Below, piece by piece: positions 15,540 to 22,348 of a stretch of 36,648 nt of DNA. Position 1 is the first letter of the stretch; each line of letters opens with the position of its first letter. A model generated the notes under the pieces. It did no database searches. It saw only the letters and a program-made list of their open reading frames with translations, and was not told where the DNA came from. The stretch covers positions 1 through 36,648 of the forward strand of contig DAOUWT010000003.1 in assembly GCA_030666985.1 (NCBI GenBank). The letters run 5' to 3'. The DNA is from Chloroflexota bacterium. Its GTDB lineage: Bacteria > Chloroflexota > Anaerolineae > Anaerolineales > UBA11858. The translations under genes and the position numbers were made by a program.

Positions 15540-17147
15540 TCACAACCCTTTCACCAAGTAGTATTTTCCGCGCTCGAAGCCGCGTTCCAGATAATATCGC
15601 CGCGTCCCCACAGCGGCAATCACCGCCAAACGCTGAAAACCTGCCCCCCCTGCTATCTCGCCGGCCCTCTCCACCAGGCTCGTTCCCAGGCCAATGTGCT
15701 GGGCGGCCCCTTCCATTTCGCGTCCCACACGCAAAGATTGCCCATATACATGCACCTCGCGGATGATGGCCGCCCCGGCGAGGTCTTCCCAGCCCGTTTC
15801 GGGAGCGTCACCGGAAGGCAAGGAGAGACGCAAAAAGCCAGCCAGTTTATCATCAGGAGTAACGTAAGACAAAAAGTGTTCTTCCGCCCCGTTGGCCGAG
15901 TAGGCCAGATCATGCAGCTCGCATTCGTCAACTTCCACCTCTTGCCCGCGAACTTCCCGGCAGCGAATACATTGGCAGCGTTCCCCGCGCTGCTTTAATT
16001 CCCGGTGTATGTCTTGACGCAAACTTGTCCGCTTATTGCCTTCTACTACGTTATCGGAGGGAATGTCGCGCACCACGCGGTTAACGCGGCAATAGCGGGG
16101 GATAGTGGGCTTTATGTCAGAAATCAGAGCTATCAACTCGGCAGTGGTATAAGGCACGTATTCACCCCGCTTCCAATATTCGAATAGCTCAGTACCTTCC
16201 AATAATTGGGTTGGGTAGATTTTCAATTCATCGGGAGCCAGCCACTCCCATAGGCGGGCAAAATCTTCCTCATCGGATTCTGGAGTCGCGCCCAGGAGAT
16301 TGGGCATCCAATGCAAGACAATTTTGAAGCCAGCCGCCCGCAGCAAAGCCATGGCCTGCCGCGTCTCGGCTACGGTATGGCCGCGTTTGTTGAGAGCCAA
16401 AATCTCGTCATCCAGGCTCTGCACGCCCATTTGTACCTTGGTCACGCCTAATTTTCGCATCCGCTCCAACTCGGAGAGCGTCACCAAATCTGCTCTCGTC
16501 TCCACCGCCAGGCCTACGTTTTTGTGTTGGGCAGTTTCGTTCCGGGTTTGGGCAGCGGCTAAATCACCGGACTCGGCTTCGTTCATGGCCTCGAAACAAC
16601 GCTTCAAAAACCACTCCTGGTAATCTTTCGGATACGTGCCCCAGGAGCCTCCCAAAACCAAAAGCTCAATTTTGTCGGTGGGATGCCCGATCTCATACAA
16701 AGCCTCAATGCGAGCCGCTACCTGATCGTAGGGATCGAATTTGTGGTGCAAAGCACGCATTGCGCCTGGCTCGTCGGGGAGATAACTTGTCGGCATCTCT
16801 TCGTAATCGGGACAGAAAATGCACTCCCCCGGGCAGGGATGCGGCTTTGTCAGCACCGTTACCACAGTCACGCCCGAAAGGGTCCGCGACGGCTTGACGC
16901 GGATTTTGGCCAGCAGCCGCCGGTCGGCCTCTCTCTCCCCCCGGGCGACATCCTGGCGATAGGCTGTGATGAGGGCGTGTTTATTCAAAAAGCCTTTCCC
17001 GCCGGGGAGGGGGTAACGCCGAATGGCTGGGAAAACCTCGCGCCCGCCCTCGATCTCTATCAGAACCTGACGGGCAAGGTCTAAGACTTCTGCGCTATAT
17101 TTCCTGGCATCTACCCAGGCTTGTTCTTTTCCAAATTCATTTTTCAT
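15540..17147 (-). CDS. elp3: Elp3-family tRNA U34 carboxymethyltransferase (radical SAM plus GNAT)
   Basis: Elp3 uses acetyl-CoA and S-adenosylmethionine to build cm5U at wobble position 34 of tRNA. The radical SAM cluster motif is PHPCPGECIFCP (Cys 105, 109 and 112 from the ATG at 17147). VLGGSWGTYPKDYQEWFLK, VGLAVETRAD and VQMGVQSLDDEIL are typical Elp3 segments. The C-terminal acetyltransferase part includes EVHVYGQSL and QHIGLGTSLVERAGEIA. A zinc-binding Cys cluster (CQCIRCRE) lies between the two. A TTG at 17156 would add three residues. Bacterial Elp3 is known from Chloroflexota (Dehalococcoides) and acts without other Elongator subunits. It is divergent from a Trm9-like methyltransferase with about 70 bp between starts. 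Confidence 0.95.
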   Translation of the reverse strand: MKNEFGKEQAWVDARKYSAEVLDLARQVLIEIEGGREVFPAIRRYPLPGGKGFLNKHALITAYRQDVARGEREADRRLLAKIRVKPSRTLSGVTVVTVLTKPHPCPGECIFCPDYEEMPTSYLPDEPGAMRALHHKFDPYDQVAARIEALYEIGHPTDKIELLVLGGSWGTYPKDYQEWFLKRCFEAMNEAESGDLAAAQTRNETAQHKNVGLAVETRADLVTLSELERMRKLGVTKVQMGVQSLDDEILALNKRGHTVAETRQAMALLRAAGFKIVLHWMPNLLGATPESDEEDFARLWEWLAPDELKIYPTQLLEGTELFEYWKRGEYVPYTTAELIALISDIKPTIPRYCRVNRVVRDIPSDNVVEGNKRTSLRQDIHRELKQRGERCQCIRCREVRGQEVEVDECELHDLAYSANGAEEHFLSYVTPDDKLAGFLRLSLPSGDAPETGWEDLAGAAIIREVHVYGQSLRVGREMEGAAQHIGLGTSLVERAGEIAGGAGFQRLAVIAAVGTRRYYLERGFERGKYYLVKGL

Positions 17148-17159
17148 ATTATTCAACTA

Positions 17160-17190
17160 CTCAGGAACCGCGTTCCTGATTCCTGACAAA
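17160..17190. repeat. GGAACCGCGTTCC hairpin family, copy 1
   Basis: CAGGAACCGCGTTCCTG is a perfect palindromic core between the divergent elp3 and methyltransferase starts. Related hairpins occur at 24237-24277 and 33916-33953. It overlaps the promoter region of the methyltransferase gene and could affect both genes. Confidence 0.7.
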
Positions 17191-17211
17191 CATCCAAAGC
17201 TATCATATAAT
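17183..17211 (+). promoter_or_regulatory. Predicted promoter of the Trm9-like gene (leaderless)
   Basis: CTGACA (17183-17188), a 17-base spacer, and a perfect TATAAT (17206-17211). The expected transcription start falls at about 17217-17218, which is the A of the start codon. No ribosome-binding site is present, so the mRNA is probably leaderless. Confidence 0.7.
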
Positions 17212-17217
17212 ACTAGC

Positions 17218-17994
17218 ATGGAGACTAAAATAGCACAACAACTAATCGCGCTCAACCACCAATTTTACCAGACCTTTTCTGAAGAGTTTTCTAATACGCG
17301 CATGAGACTTCAGCCAGGGGTGCAAAAAATTCTGGAGACGCTGCCACCCAAGGCCAGTCTTCTTGATTTGGGGTGCGGAAACGGAGAGTTGGCCCGTGTG
17401 CTGGCCCGAAATTCTTATCAGGGTTCTTATGTCGGAACAGATTTCAGCCCCAACCTGCTAGAGACGGCCCGCCGGAGCCTGCCAGAAGGTTTCCCGGCCA
17501 ATTTTTATCCCCTGGACCTCACCGACCCCGATTGGCAAGAGCAGCTTCCCCCGCTCCAATTCGACTTCATCTTTGCCTTTGCCACTTTGCACCACATCCC
17601 CAGCCGCGAGTTGCACGTAAGCATCCTGGAGAAAATCCGTTTTCGGCTGAAACCTGGGGGAAAATTCATCCACTCCAACTGGCAATTTTTGAACAGTGAA
17701 CGCCTGAAAAAGCGCATCCAGCCCTGGGAGAAAATCAACCTCTCGCCCAGTGACGTAGACGAGGGGGATTACCTGCTTGACTGGCGCCGGGGCGGATACG
17801 GCCTCCGCTACGTGCATCACTTCTCCCCAGCGGAACTCCGCTCCCTGGCGGGGGAAATCGGCTTTAGTGTGGAGGAGTCATTCCTCTCTGATGGGAAAGA
17901 GGGTGATTTGGGGTTGTATCAGGTGTGGGAGGGGGGTAGTGTTCAGTATTCAGTTTTCAGTTTTCAGTCGCCAGTCGTCAGTCAATGTCATTAA
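17218..17994 (+). CDS. Class I SAM methyltransferase, Trm9/ALKBH8-like
   Basis: The SAM-binding motif LLDLGCGNGE is at residues 48-57, an acidic FSPNLLETAR follows, and LKPGGKFIHSNWQF is at 144-157. The N-terminal FYQTFSEEFSNTR, then QPGVQKILETLP, matches the arrangement of yeast Trm9 (VYNEIAPHFSQTR, FLKTRP). GLRYVHHFSPAEL (195-207) resembles the Trm9 segment YRYYHLYREGEL. Trm9 methylates cm5U34 made by Elp3 to mcm5U34. The gene is divergent from elp3, which supports such a role, but this is inference. The last 18 or so residues (SVQYSVFSFQSPVVSQCH) come from repeat sequence and the stop codon lies inside palindromic element copy 3. An unrelated small-molecule methyltransferase is the alternative. 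Confidence 0.8.
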   Translation: METKIAQQLIALNHQFYQTFSEEFSNTRMRLQPGVQKILETLPPKASLLDLGCGNGELARVLARNSYQGSYVGTDFSPNLLETARRSLPEGFPANFYPLDLTDPDWQEQLPPLQFDFIFAFATLHHIPSRELHVSILEKIRFRLKPGGKFIHSNWQFLNSERLKKRIQPWEKINLSPSDVDEGDYLLDWRRGGYGLRYVHHFSPAELRSLAGEIGFSVEESFLSDGKEGDLGLYQVWEGGSVQYSVFSFQSPVVSQCH

Positions 17995-18103
17995 GTTAGT
18001 AGGAACAAGCTTGTCGTTTCGACGAGGAACGAGGAGAAATCTTTGGGTTCAGTCTACCATTAACTTACGGCGGAAAGATTTCTCCCTGTGGTCGAAATGA
18101 CAT
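17938..18103. repeat. TTCAGTATTCAG array plus palindromic element family A, copy 3
   Basis: A heptamer-like array (17938-17982) leads into CAATGTCATTAAGTT (17983-17997), GTCGTTTCGACGAGGAACGA and the inner GAGAAATCTTT/AAAGATTTCTC arms. The copy ends with TCGAAATGACAT at 18092-18103. The right outer arm is missing, so the copy is truncated. It overlaps the end of the methyltransferase gene. The rest of the gap to 18193 shows no gene. Confidence 0.85.
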
Positions 18104-18193
18104 CCTCCTTGAGAGCTTGCGGGGTTGACGCTGCAAGTCATCGGCGGGTTGTCCTTTGCGCTAAAACCCCACTTTCAACAAACTATAAACCGA

Positions 18194-18481
18194 CTATTTT
18201 CTAACCGTAGCAACTTGCCTGTTTAAATCTTTATCAATTCGTTCTCGCAAATATACTTTCATTAACGATTGATAGGGAACATCCATTTTATTTGCTATCA
18301 ATTTCAACTCATTTAACATTGTCTCTGACATACGCAGTGATATTGCTTTATTGGCCGGTTTTAGATTTGGCAATATCACCTGTTCTGCCTGACTCCAATC
18401 CATATATTCTGTGGAATCATGCGTTGCCCAGAATTCTCGTTCTTCATCTTCATTTTCGAATTTAGGAATTGGCTTTGGCAT
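18194..18481 (-). CDS. brnA: CopG/BrnA-type antitoxin
   Basis: This is a 95-residue DNA-binding antitoxin. The N-terminus FENEDEEREFWATHDSTEY is typical of the CopG antitoxins paired with BrnT toxins. A ribbon-helix-helix-like part follows (KAISLRMSETMLNELKLIANK and then DVPYQSLMKVYL). The start overlaps the end of the upstream toxin gene by 20 bp, the usual toxin-first order of brnTA. It should bind and neutralise BrnT and repress the operon. Confidence 0.88.
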   Translation of the reverse strand: MPKPIPKFENEDEEREFWATHDSTEYMDWSQAEQVILPNLKPANKAISLRMSETMLNELKLIANKMDVPYQSLMKVYLRERIDKDLNRQVATVRK

Positions 18482-18758
18482 ATTTTCTTTCTTCCTTTTG
18501 GTTCATGTCACGGGCGGAGATTACCCGAATCTTGTTTTTTCTTATCGTAAAAGCTATAAACAACCATCTGTTTGCATTTGTATGACCCAATACATAGTAA
18601 CGTTTTTCATACTGAGAGTGTTTTGTGTCATCAGCCAACAAAAGCGGGATATTAAAGAATACTTCTTCACATTCTAAATCGGATACCTGATGGTTTATCC
18701 AATTTTTATCAATATTCCCATCGTCCCATTCAAAGCCATCAATGTTATAAATATCCAT
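18462..18758 (-). CDS. brnT: BrnT-family ribonuclease toxin
   Basis: This is a 98-residue RelE-fold toxin. FEWDDGNIDKNWINHQV is the BrnT start motif (FEWD, N-x2-KH-like), and IRVISARDMNQKEERKY is the C-terminal catalytic motif (ISAR, E-R-x-Y). BrnT toxins cleave RNA and stop translation. The Lys-His pair usual after Asn is replaced here by Asn-His. Translation probably starts at the first base of the transcript (see the promoter entry). It is the first gene of the two-gene operon with brnA. Confidence 0.9.
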   Translation of the reverse strand: MDIYNIDGFEWDDGNIDKNWINHQVSDLECEEVFFNIPLLLADDTKHSQYEKRYYVLGHTNANRWLFIAFTIRKNKIRVISARDMNQKEERKYAKANS

Positions 18759-18766
18759 CTGATTGT

Positions 18767-18795
18767 ATAGTACCTTTATATACGCACAAAGTCAA
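18767..18795 (-). promoter_or_regulatory. Predicted brnTA promoter (leaderless)
   Basis: On the minus strand TTGACT (18795-18790), a 17-base spacer, and TACTAT (18772-18767). The expected start site is 0-2 bases before the brnT ATG at 18758. No ribosome-binding site is seen. Confidence 0.65.
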
Positions 18796-19125
18796 GAATA
18801 CGTTCATTCCAGTTGCTAGAAACAAATCTAAAATGAATACGATGTTCAATTTTAGCTATAGATTTGCACAATGCAAAACGTCAAATAATTCCCCTTTTGA
18901 AATTGATTTTTCAACCTTTTTGGGAGCAAGTATAGCAACCCAACGTTGGCATAACCCGCTCACCGTTTTTGCATTCCGACACACTTCAATTATAGCCTGT
19001 CTTTGCATTTTTCGCGCCGCATACCAGAGCCGAAGGCGAGTCGGATGTACTTTGGGTTAGCTTTTGTTCGTATTCTAAACAAGCCTACGATTTGAGTTCT
19101 GTTCTCTCAAATACGCTACTGTAAG
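18796..19125. other. Gene-free stretch with a weak inverted repeat
   Basis: No open frame here resembles a gene. CCAACGTTGG at about 18940 is a perfect palindrome. CAACCCAA (about 18938) and TTGGGTTAG (about 19051) form outer arms of a possible imperfect 130-base hairpin between the two toxin-antitoxin operons. This could be an old recombination or insertion site, without proof. Confidence 0.35.
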
Positions 19126-19509
19126 TTATTCCTCAAGCAAATGTTCTTCTATCTCACTTAACACTTGTTTGAGAGCAGGTTGATCTGTGGGAGATAATTT
19201 ATTTTCCCCAATGTGTTTATGATGTGGATAAGTAATTATTTCAGGATGGTGCGGAGCGTTATCATACCGAAACACACTTTGATTTTGGCGAATATAAGAA
19301 TACGAGTAAATGACACGCACCGGATATCCTAATTCGGTACTGACGGTTTCATGAATACTCAAAAAAGAGCCATCCCAAAAATAAGCTCTGCACCGGAGTA
19401 TCCCATTAAAATCGTCGGAAGCCAGTATTTCTGTTATCTCAATAGATGTAATCGAATCGTATTGATTTAAACTGCGTTCAATTGATGAAAAATAATCAGT
19501 GATGTTCAT
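19126..19509 (-). CDS. TumE-family (DUF6516) toxin-antitoxin protein
   Basis: The 127-residue protein has the family pattern: a central DGSFLSIHETV, then YSYSYIRQNQSVFRYDNAPH and HPEIITYPHHKH near the C-terminus. The conserved FRYDNAPHHPE and PHHKH blocks are diagnostic for the TumE/DUF6516 group, which forms pairs with a small upstream partner. The toxic activity is not something I can read from the sequence. The start overlaps the end of the upstream partner by four bases, indicating translational coupling. Confidence 0.8.
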   Translation of the reverse strand: MNITDYFSSIERSLNQYDSITSIEITEILASDDFNGILRCRAYFWDGSFLSIHETVSTELGYPVRVIYSYSYIRQNQSVFRYDNAPHHPEIITYPHHKHIGENKLSPTDQPALKQVLSEIEEHLLEE

Positions 19510-19727
19510 GACACTGACGCAGATTCAAACATAAGTTGTCTGATGGGCAAGGATGTAAGGTATAAATGATACAATCCCGCCCAAGTTAACCACTTATCAT
19601 CGTCACCCATTTCCCCGTTTTGATAGCGCATGTAAAATTCAATTGTAGAGTATCCATATTTCAATTCTAAATCAGACAATCGCTGACTAAGCTCTTGAAA
19701 TGACATCCGTTTGGGTTCAAAAGACAT
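19506..19727 (-). CDS. Small partner (antitoxin) of the TumE-family gene
   Basis: The 73-residue acidic protein (MSFEPKRMSFQELSQRLSDL) has a helical N-terminal half and a YxxxEFYMRYQNGEMGDDDKW core. It resembles the short TumA-type antitoxin encoded upstream of TumE. AGGAG precedes the ATG at good spacing. It is the first gene of a two-gene unit with an ATGA overlap. Assignment as antitoxin is by position and size. Confidence 0.7.
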   Translation of the reverse strand: MSFEPKRMSFQELSQRLSDLELKYGYSTIEFYMRYQNGEMGDDDKWLTWAGLYHLYLTSLPIRQLMFESASVS

Positions 19728-19776
19728 TTTTTACTCCTAGCCATGAATCACAACAAACTAACACATTCCCCTTTAA

Positions 19777-19962
19777 TTAATTCACAATTCGTCTTAAGCC
19801 GAAAATGTTCCGCCGAATCTCCCTCTGATAGGTTTTATACGGAAAAATTTCGGCATAATCATAAACATAGGCGAAACCCTCGCGCATATTCGGAAAATCT
19901 TCCACGCTAACCAAGAACACAAATATTCTATCATATTCCACTCCCCTTCCAGCAACATTCAC
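19777..19962 (-). pseudogene. Small unknown ORF, probably a gene remnant
   Basis: The frame encodes 61 residues ending YAEIFPYKTYQREIRRNIFG. Its first codons lie inside a 48-bp sequence that is repeated at 20521-20568 and looks like a promoter (see that entry). The ATG is therefore unlikely to be the true start. An in-frame GTG near 19920 lies where transcription would begin. I do not recognise a family. It may be the tail of a lost gene or a very small protein. Confidence 0.35.
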
Positions 19963-19966
19963 CTAG
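19918..19966 (-). repeat. 48-bp direct repeat with promoter-like sequence, copy 1
   Basis: On the minus strand it reads TTGCTG, 17 bases, then GATAGAAT, resembling -35 and -10 boxes. About 43 of 48 bases match the copy at 20521-20568. The two copies bracket about 600 bp holding one small gene. Confidence 0.6.
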
Positions 19967-20071
19967 AAAAACCTCACCCTCCAATACCCAATATCTAATA
20001 TCCAATACCCCCAAAAGCCGCGCTGTGCGTGCCGTCACTGTGTGCGCCTCCGGCGGGCAAGGCTAGGCAGC
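19967..20071. repeat. CCAATACCCAATATCTAATA-type repeats
   Basis: CCAATACCCAATATC and TAATATCCAATACCC occur in tandem at about 19981-20013, a degenerate 7-9 bp unit similar to the GTATTAGGTATTAG array at 23276. The remainder is GC-rich and holds no gene. Confidence 0.5.
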
Positions 20072-20440
20072 TTAACGCGGAGGTAGCTGACGTTCATAAT
20101 TTTCTTCATTGGCTTCCAATAATAATTTAGCACGCCTGTACGTTTTCCCGCGTGTGGCTACACAATCAAGGCGTAATTTCTTTGTTATATAATCATATAA
20201 TTCGCGGTGCGTCCCATACTCATGCAAAACATCATCACTGTAGGAAACAGGGGAGCAAGCGTCAAAGAGTTTTTGCAACTCCATACGCTCATTTTCTAGC
20301 AATTCTTCTTGCTTGTAGTTTTGGCGTAAAATATCCCAAACAAAACGATGTATCGTATTTTCACTCTTAGCTTCAGGAAGTGGTAATTCTAAAAATGCTT
20401 CTTGCAAAGCGATGTATTCAGAGTAAGCTAAATCTCTCAT
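20072..20440 (-). CDS. Hypothetical protein in the small accessory island
   Basis: From the ATG at 20440 the protein has 122 residues (MRDLAYSEYIALQEAFLELP at the start). It is mostly helical and charged, with many Glu, Lys and Leu residues and no membrane segment. A GTG at 20449 would add three residues. A promoter-like direct repeat lies at 20521-20568, giving an untranslated leader of about 80 bases. I do not recognise a family. Its location beside two toxin-antitoxin operons suggests an accessory gene, possibly another antitoxin, without further support. Confidence 0.55.
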   Translation of the reverse strand: MRDLAYSEYIALQEAFLELPLPEAKSENTIHRFVWDILRQNYKQEELLENERMELQKLFDACSPVSYSDDVLHEYGTHRELYDYITKKLRLDCVATRGKTYRRAKLLLEANEENYERQLPPR

Positions 20441-20520
20441 TCTTCCCACCCCGCTGCTAGAATTTCTCTCTTGCCAGCAAAATGCCAGCTAACCAAGGAT
20501 TGATCCCATCAAAAACACGA

Positions 20521-20568
20521 GTACAAATATTTTATCATATTCCACTCTTCTTCCAGCAACATCCACCG
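20521..20568 (-). promoter_or_regulatory. 48-bp direct repeat with promoter-like sequence, copy 2
   Basis: On the minus strand TTGCTG, a 17-base spacer and GATAAAAT resemble -35 and -10 boxes upstream of the 20440 gene. It matches the copy at 19918-19966. From 20569 to 20657 there are degenerate TCACTATTCACTGATACC-type repeats and no gene. Confidence 0.55.
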
Positions 20569-20657
20569 GGAAAAAATTTCATCCCCCACTCCCCTACTTG
20601 GAAGCAAGCTCCCCGACTCCAGAGTCCCCCTGATTCCTAGTCACTATTCACTGATAC

Positions 20658-22340
20658 CTAATCCCCTGATTCCCCGCCCCCCACCAAAAACCCCATCTCT
20701 ATCAAAATATCGGCGAGCTTCTCCTCCGTCCCCTCTTTTATGACCACCGCCGTAGGCCCAAGTTGTTCACGCAGGAATCGTGAGGCCCGCGATTTTTGGA
20801 GAGCCTCTAACATGGCCGGGGAACTCACTCTCAGGACAGTTTCCTTCTCCAGGGAGGCTTCCACGCCCTGCTGCTCCCAGCGGCGCAAGGCCTCTAGCAC
20901 GTTGGGGGGAACTACTCCGGCGTGGCTTTGGAGCAAGGTCAGCAGGTGTGCGGTTCGCAAGCCATGTTCTTCGGCCTGTTCCAAGGATGCGGGGGTGAGC
21001 GAGTAATAATACCTCTCCCGCTTAAGAGGATGCCAGGCGCAGAAACGGGAAATCTGGTAACGAACCGTGCGCGGAACAAGAGCCGAAATGTCAATTTCTC
21101 CCTTGGAGCGGAGGTGAATTGAGTCTGTTTCTGGCTGTAGGGTTTCGGGAAGTTCTCCGGCCAAGAGCGATTTACTCAAGGCTGAAAAGCGGAAAGCAGT
21201 GGCTTGGCCCTGGGGGGCATCGTCAGGGGCAGCTAAATCCAGAATTCCCAGCCAATGCAAAGGGCCGGTGATTGTGTAGCGCAGCAGAGCACCCTCTACT
21301 TGATCCCAATGCTCGAAGCCACGCAGATATTCTCCTGTGCGCGTGTCTTTTAGAAACCAGGAATCATAATCACCAGAAGGACGTTGGAAATCGGGGTATT
21401 TTTCTTTTATGCACGCAATTGTGGCAGATATGCTCCACCACGTATCGCGGGGGACGCGGCTTAGAAAATCTAGGATTTCCTTTCGAACGCGGAGAGGGTC
21501 GTTTTCCCAGGCCCCTTCGGCTTGCAGGCCGGGAACAAGGCGGAGGTCGTTGTGGGTAGGGCTAGTCCGCCAAGCCTGCCACAACTGGAGCAGCGTTTCA
21601 CCCCGTGATGCGCTTAGAAAGGCGCGGGTTTGTTCTGGGTTTGGCTTCCCCCCTGGGTCAAGCACTTCCATTGTCGCGAGGATAGCCCTGAAAAATGTGA
21701 CGGCCTCTTCTGTCACCTGGGGGAGGTGCGGGCGGGGATTGATGCCCATCCGCAGCCCGGCCAAAATGGTGCAGGTGTGGTCGATAATGCGGTCGGTGGC
21801 CAGGATTATGTGCTTGCGCTCTTCGGGTGTAGCCTGCCGGCCCAGGAGAGCGTCCAGGGAGAGGCTCTCTTCCCCCAAGGGGGCGCCTACAGGGCTGGGA
21901 GTGGGGAGGAATTCGGAGATGATTTCGAGCAAATCGCCGGGGATGTAGGCTAATTCTTGGGGGCCGGTTTCGGTGTCGAAAAAGCCTCGGGACAGGAAGG
22001 CGCGGTACCAGAGCACTTCGGCTGGGGAGACGGGGTCACGGTGGGGGTGCTCCCGGTCCCTCCGGCCGGGTCCCATCTCCCGCACCTCTCCCCAGCGACG
22101 AACGAACAGGGACCAGGTAACGCGCCCCCCCGCCCTTGCCAGCCACGCCAGAGCAGCCGCAGCACGTTCGGGCAGGGCCTCCACCACCTCCCCCGCCAGG
22201 GCCGGGTTTTTAATCTCCCCCGCTAGGAGTGGTACGGCGCGGCGGGCATCGGGGGCGTCCAGGGGAATCCCCCACAAATCCGCCACTATTTGGAGATGCC
22301 TATAATCAAACTCGCGCAAGCTATGCTGAAGGTCGGGCAT
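20658..22340 (-). CDS. Protein with XPB/Ssl2-like helicase-associated domain (Helicase_C_3 type)
   Basis: This 560-residue soluble protein has no helicase motor motifs. The C-terminal part LEALRRWEQQGVEASLEKET, then VLRVSSPAMLEALQKSR and FLREQLGPTAVVI, matches the helicase-associated domain found in many high-GC Gram-positives and Chloroflexota, often as a stand-alone protein. Its function is not established. The N-terminal region contains LREFDYRHLQIVADLWGI and is similar to that of stand-alone members. It starts eight bases after the lipid-kinase-like gene, has no clear ribosome-binding site, and is probably translated by coupling. The gene is GC-rich relative to its neighbours on the left. 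Confidence 0.75.
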   Translation of the reverse strand: MPDLQHSLREFDYRHLQIVADLWGIPLDAPDARRAVPLLAGEIKNPALAGEVVEALPERAAAALAWLARAGGRVTWSLFVRRWGEVREMGPGRRDREHPHRDPVSPAEVLWYRAFLSRGFFDTETGPQELAYIPGDLLEIISEFLPTPSPVGAPLGEESLSLDALLGRQATPEERKHIILATDRIIDHTCTILAGLRMGINPRPHLPQVTEEAVTFFRAILATMEVLDPGGKPNPEQTRAFLSASRGETLLQLWQAWRTSPTHNDLRLVPGLQAEGAWENDPLRVRKEILDFLSRVPRDTWWSISATIACIKEKYPDFQRPSGDYDSWFLKDTRTGEYLRGFEHWDQVEGALLRYTITGPLHWLGILDLAAPDDAPQGQATAFRFSALSKSLLAGELPETLQPETDSIHLRSKGEIDISALVPRTVRYQISRFCAWHPLKRERYYYSLTPASLEQAEEHGLRTAHLLTLLQSHAGVVPPNVLEALRRWEQQGVEASLEKETVLRVSSPAMLEALQKSRASRFLREQLGPTAVVIKEGTEEKLADILIEMGFLVGGGESGD

Positions 22341-22348
22341 GGGGTTTC

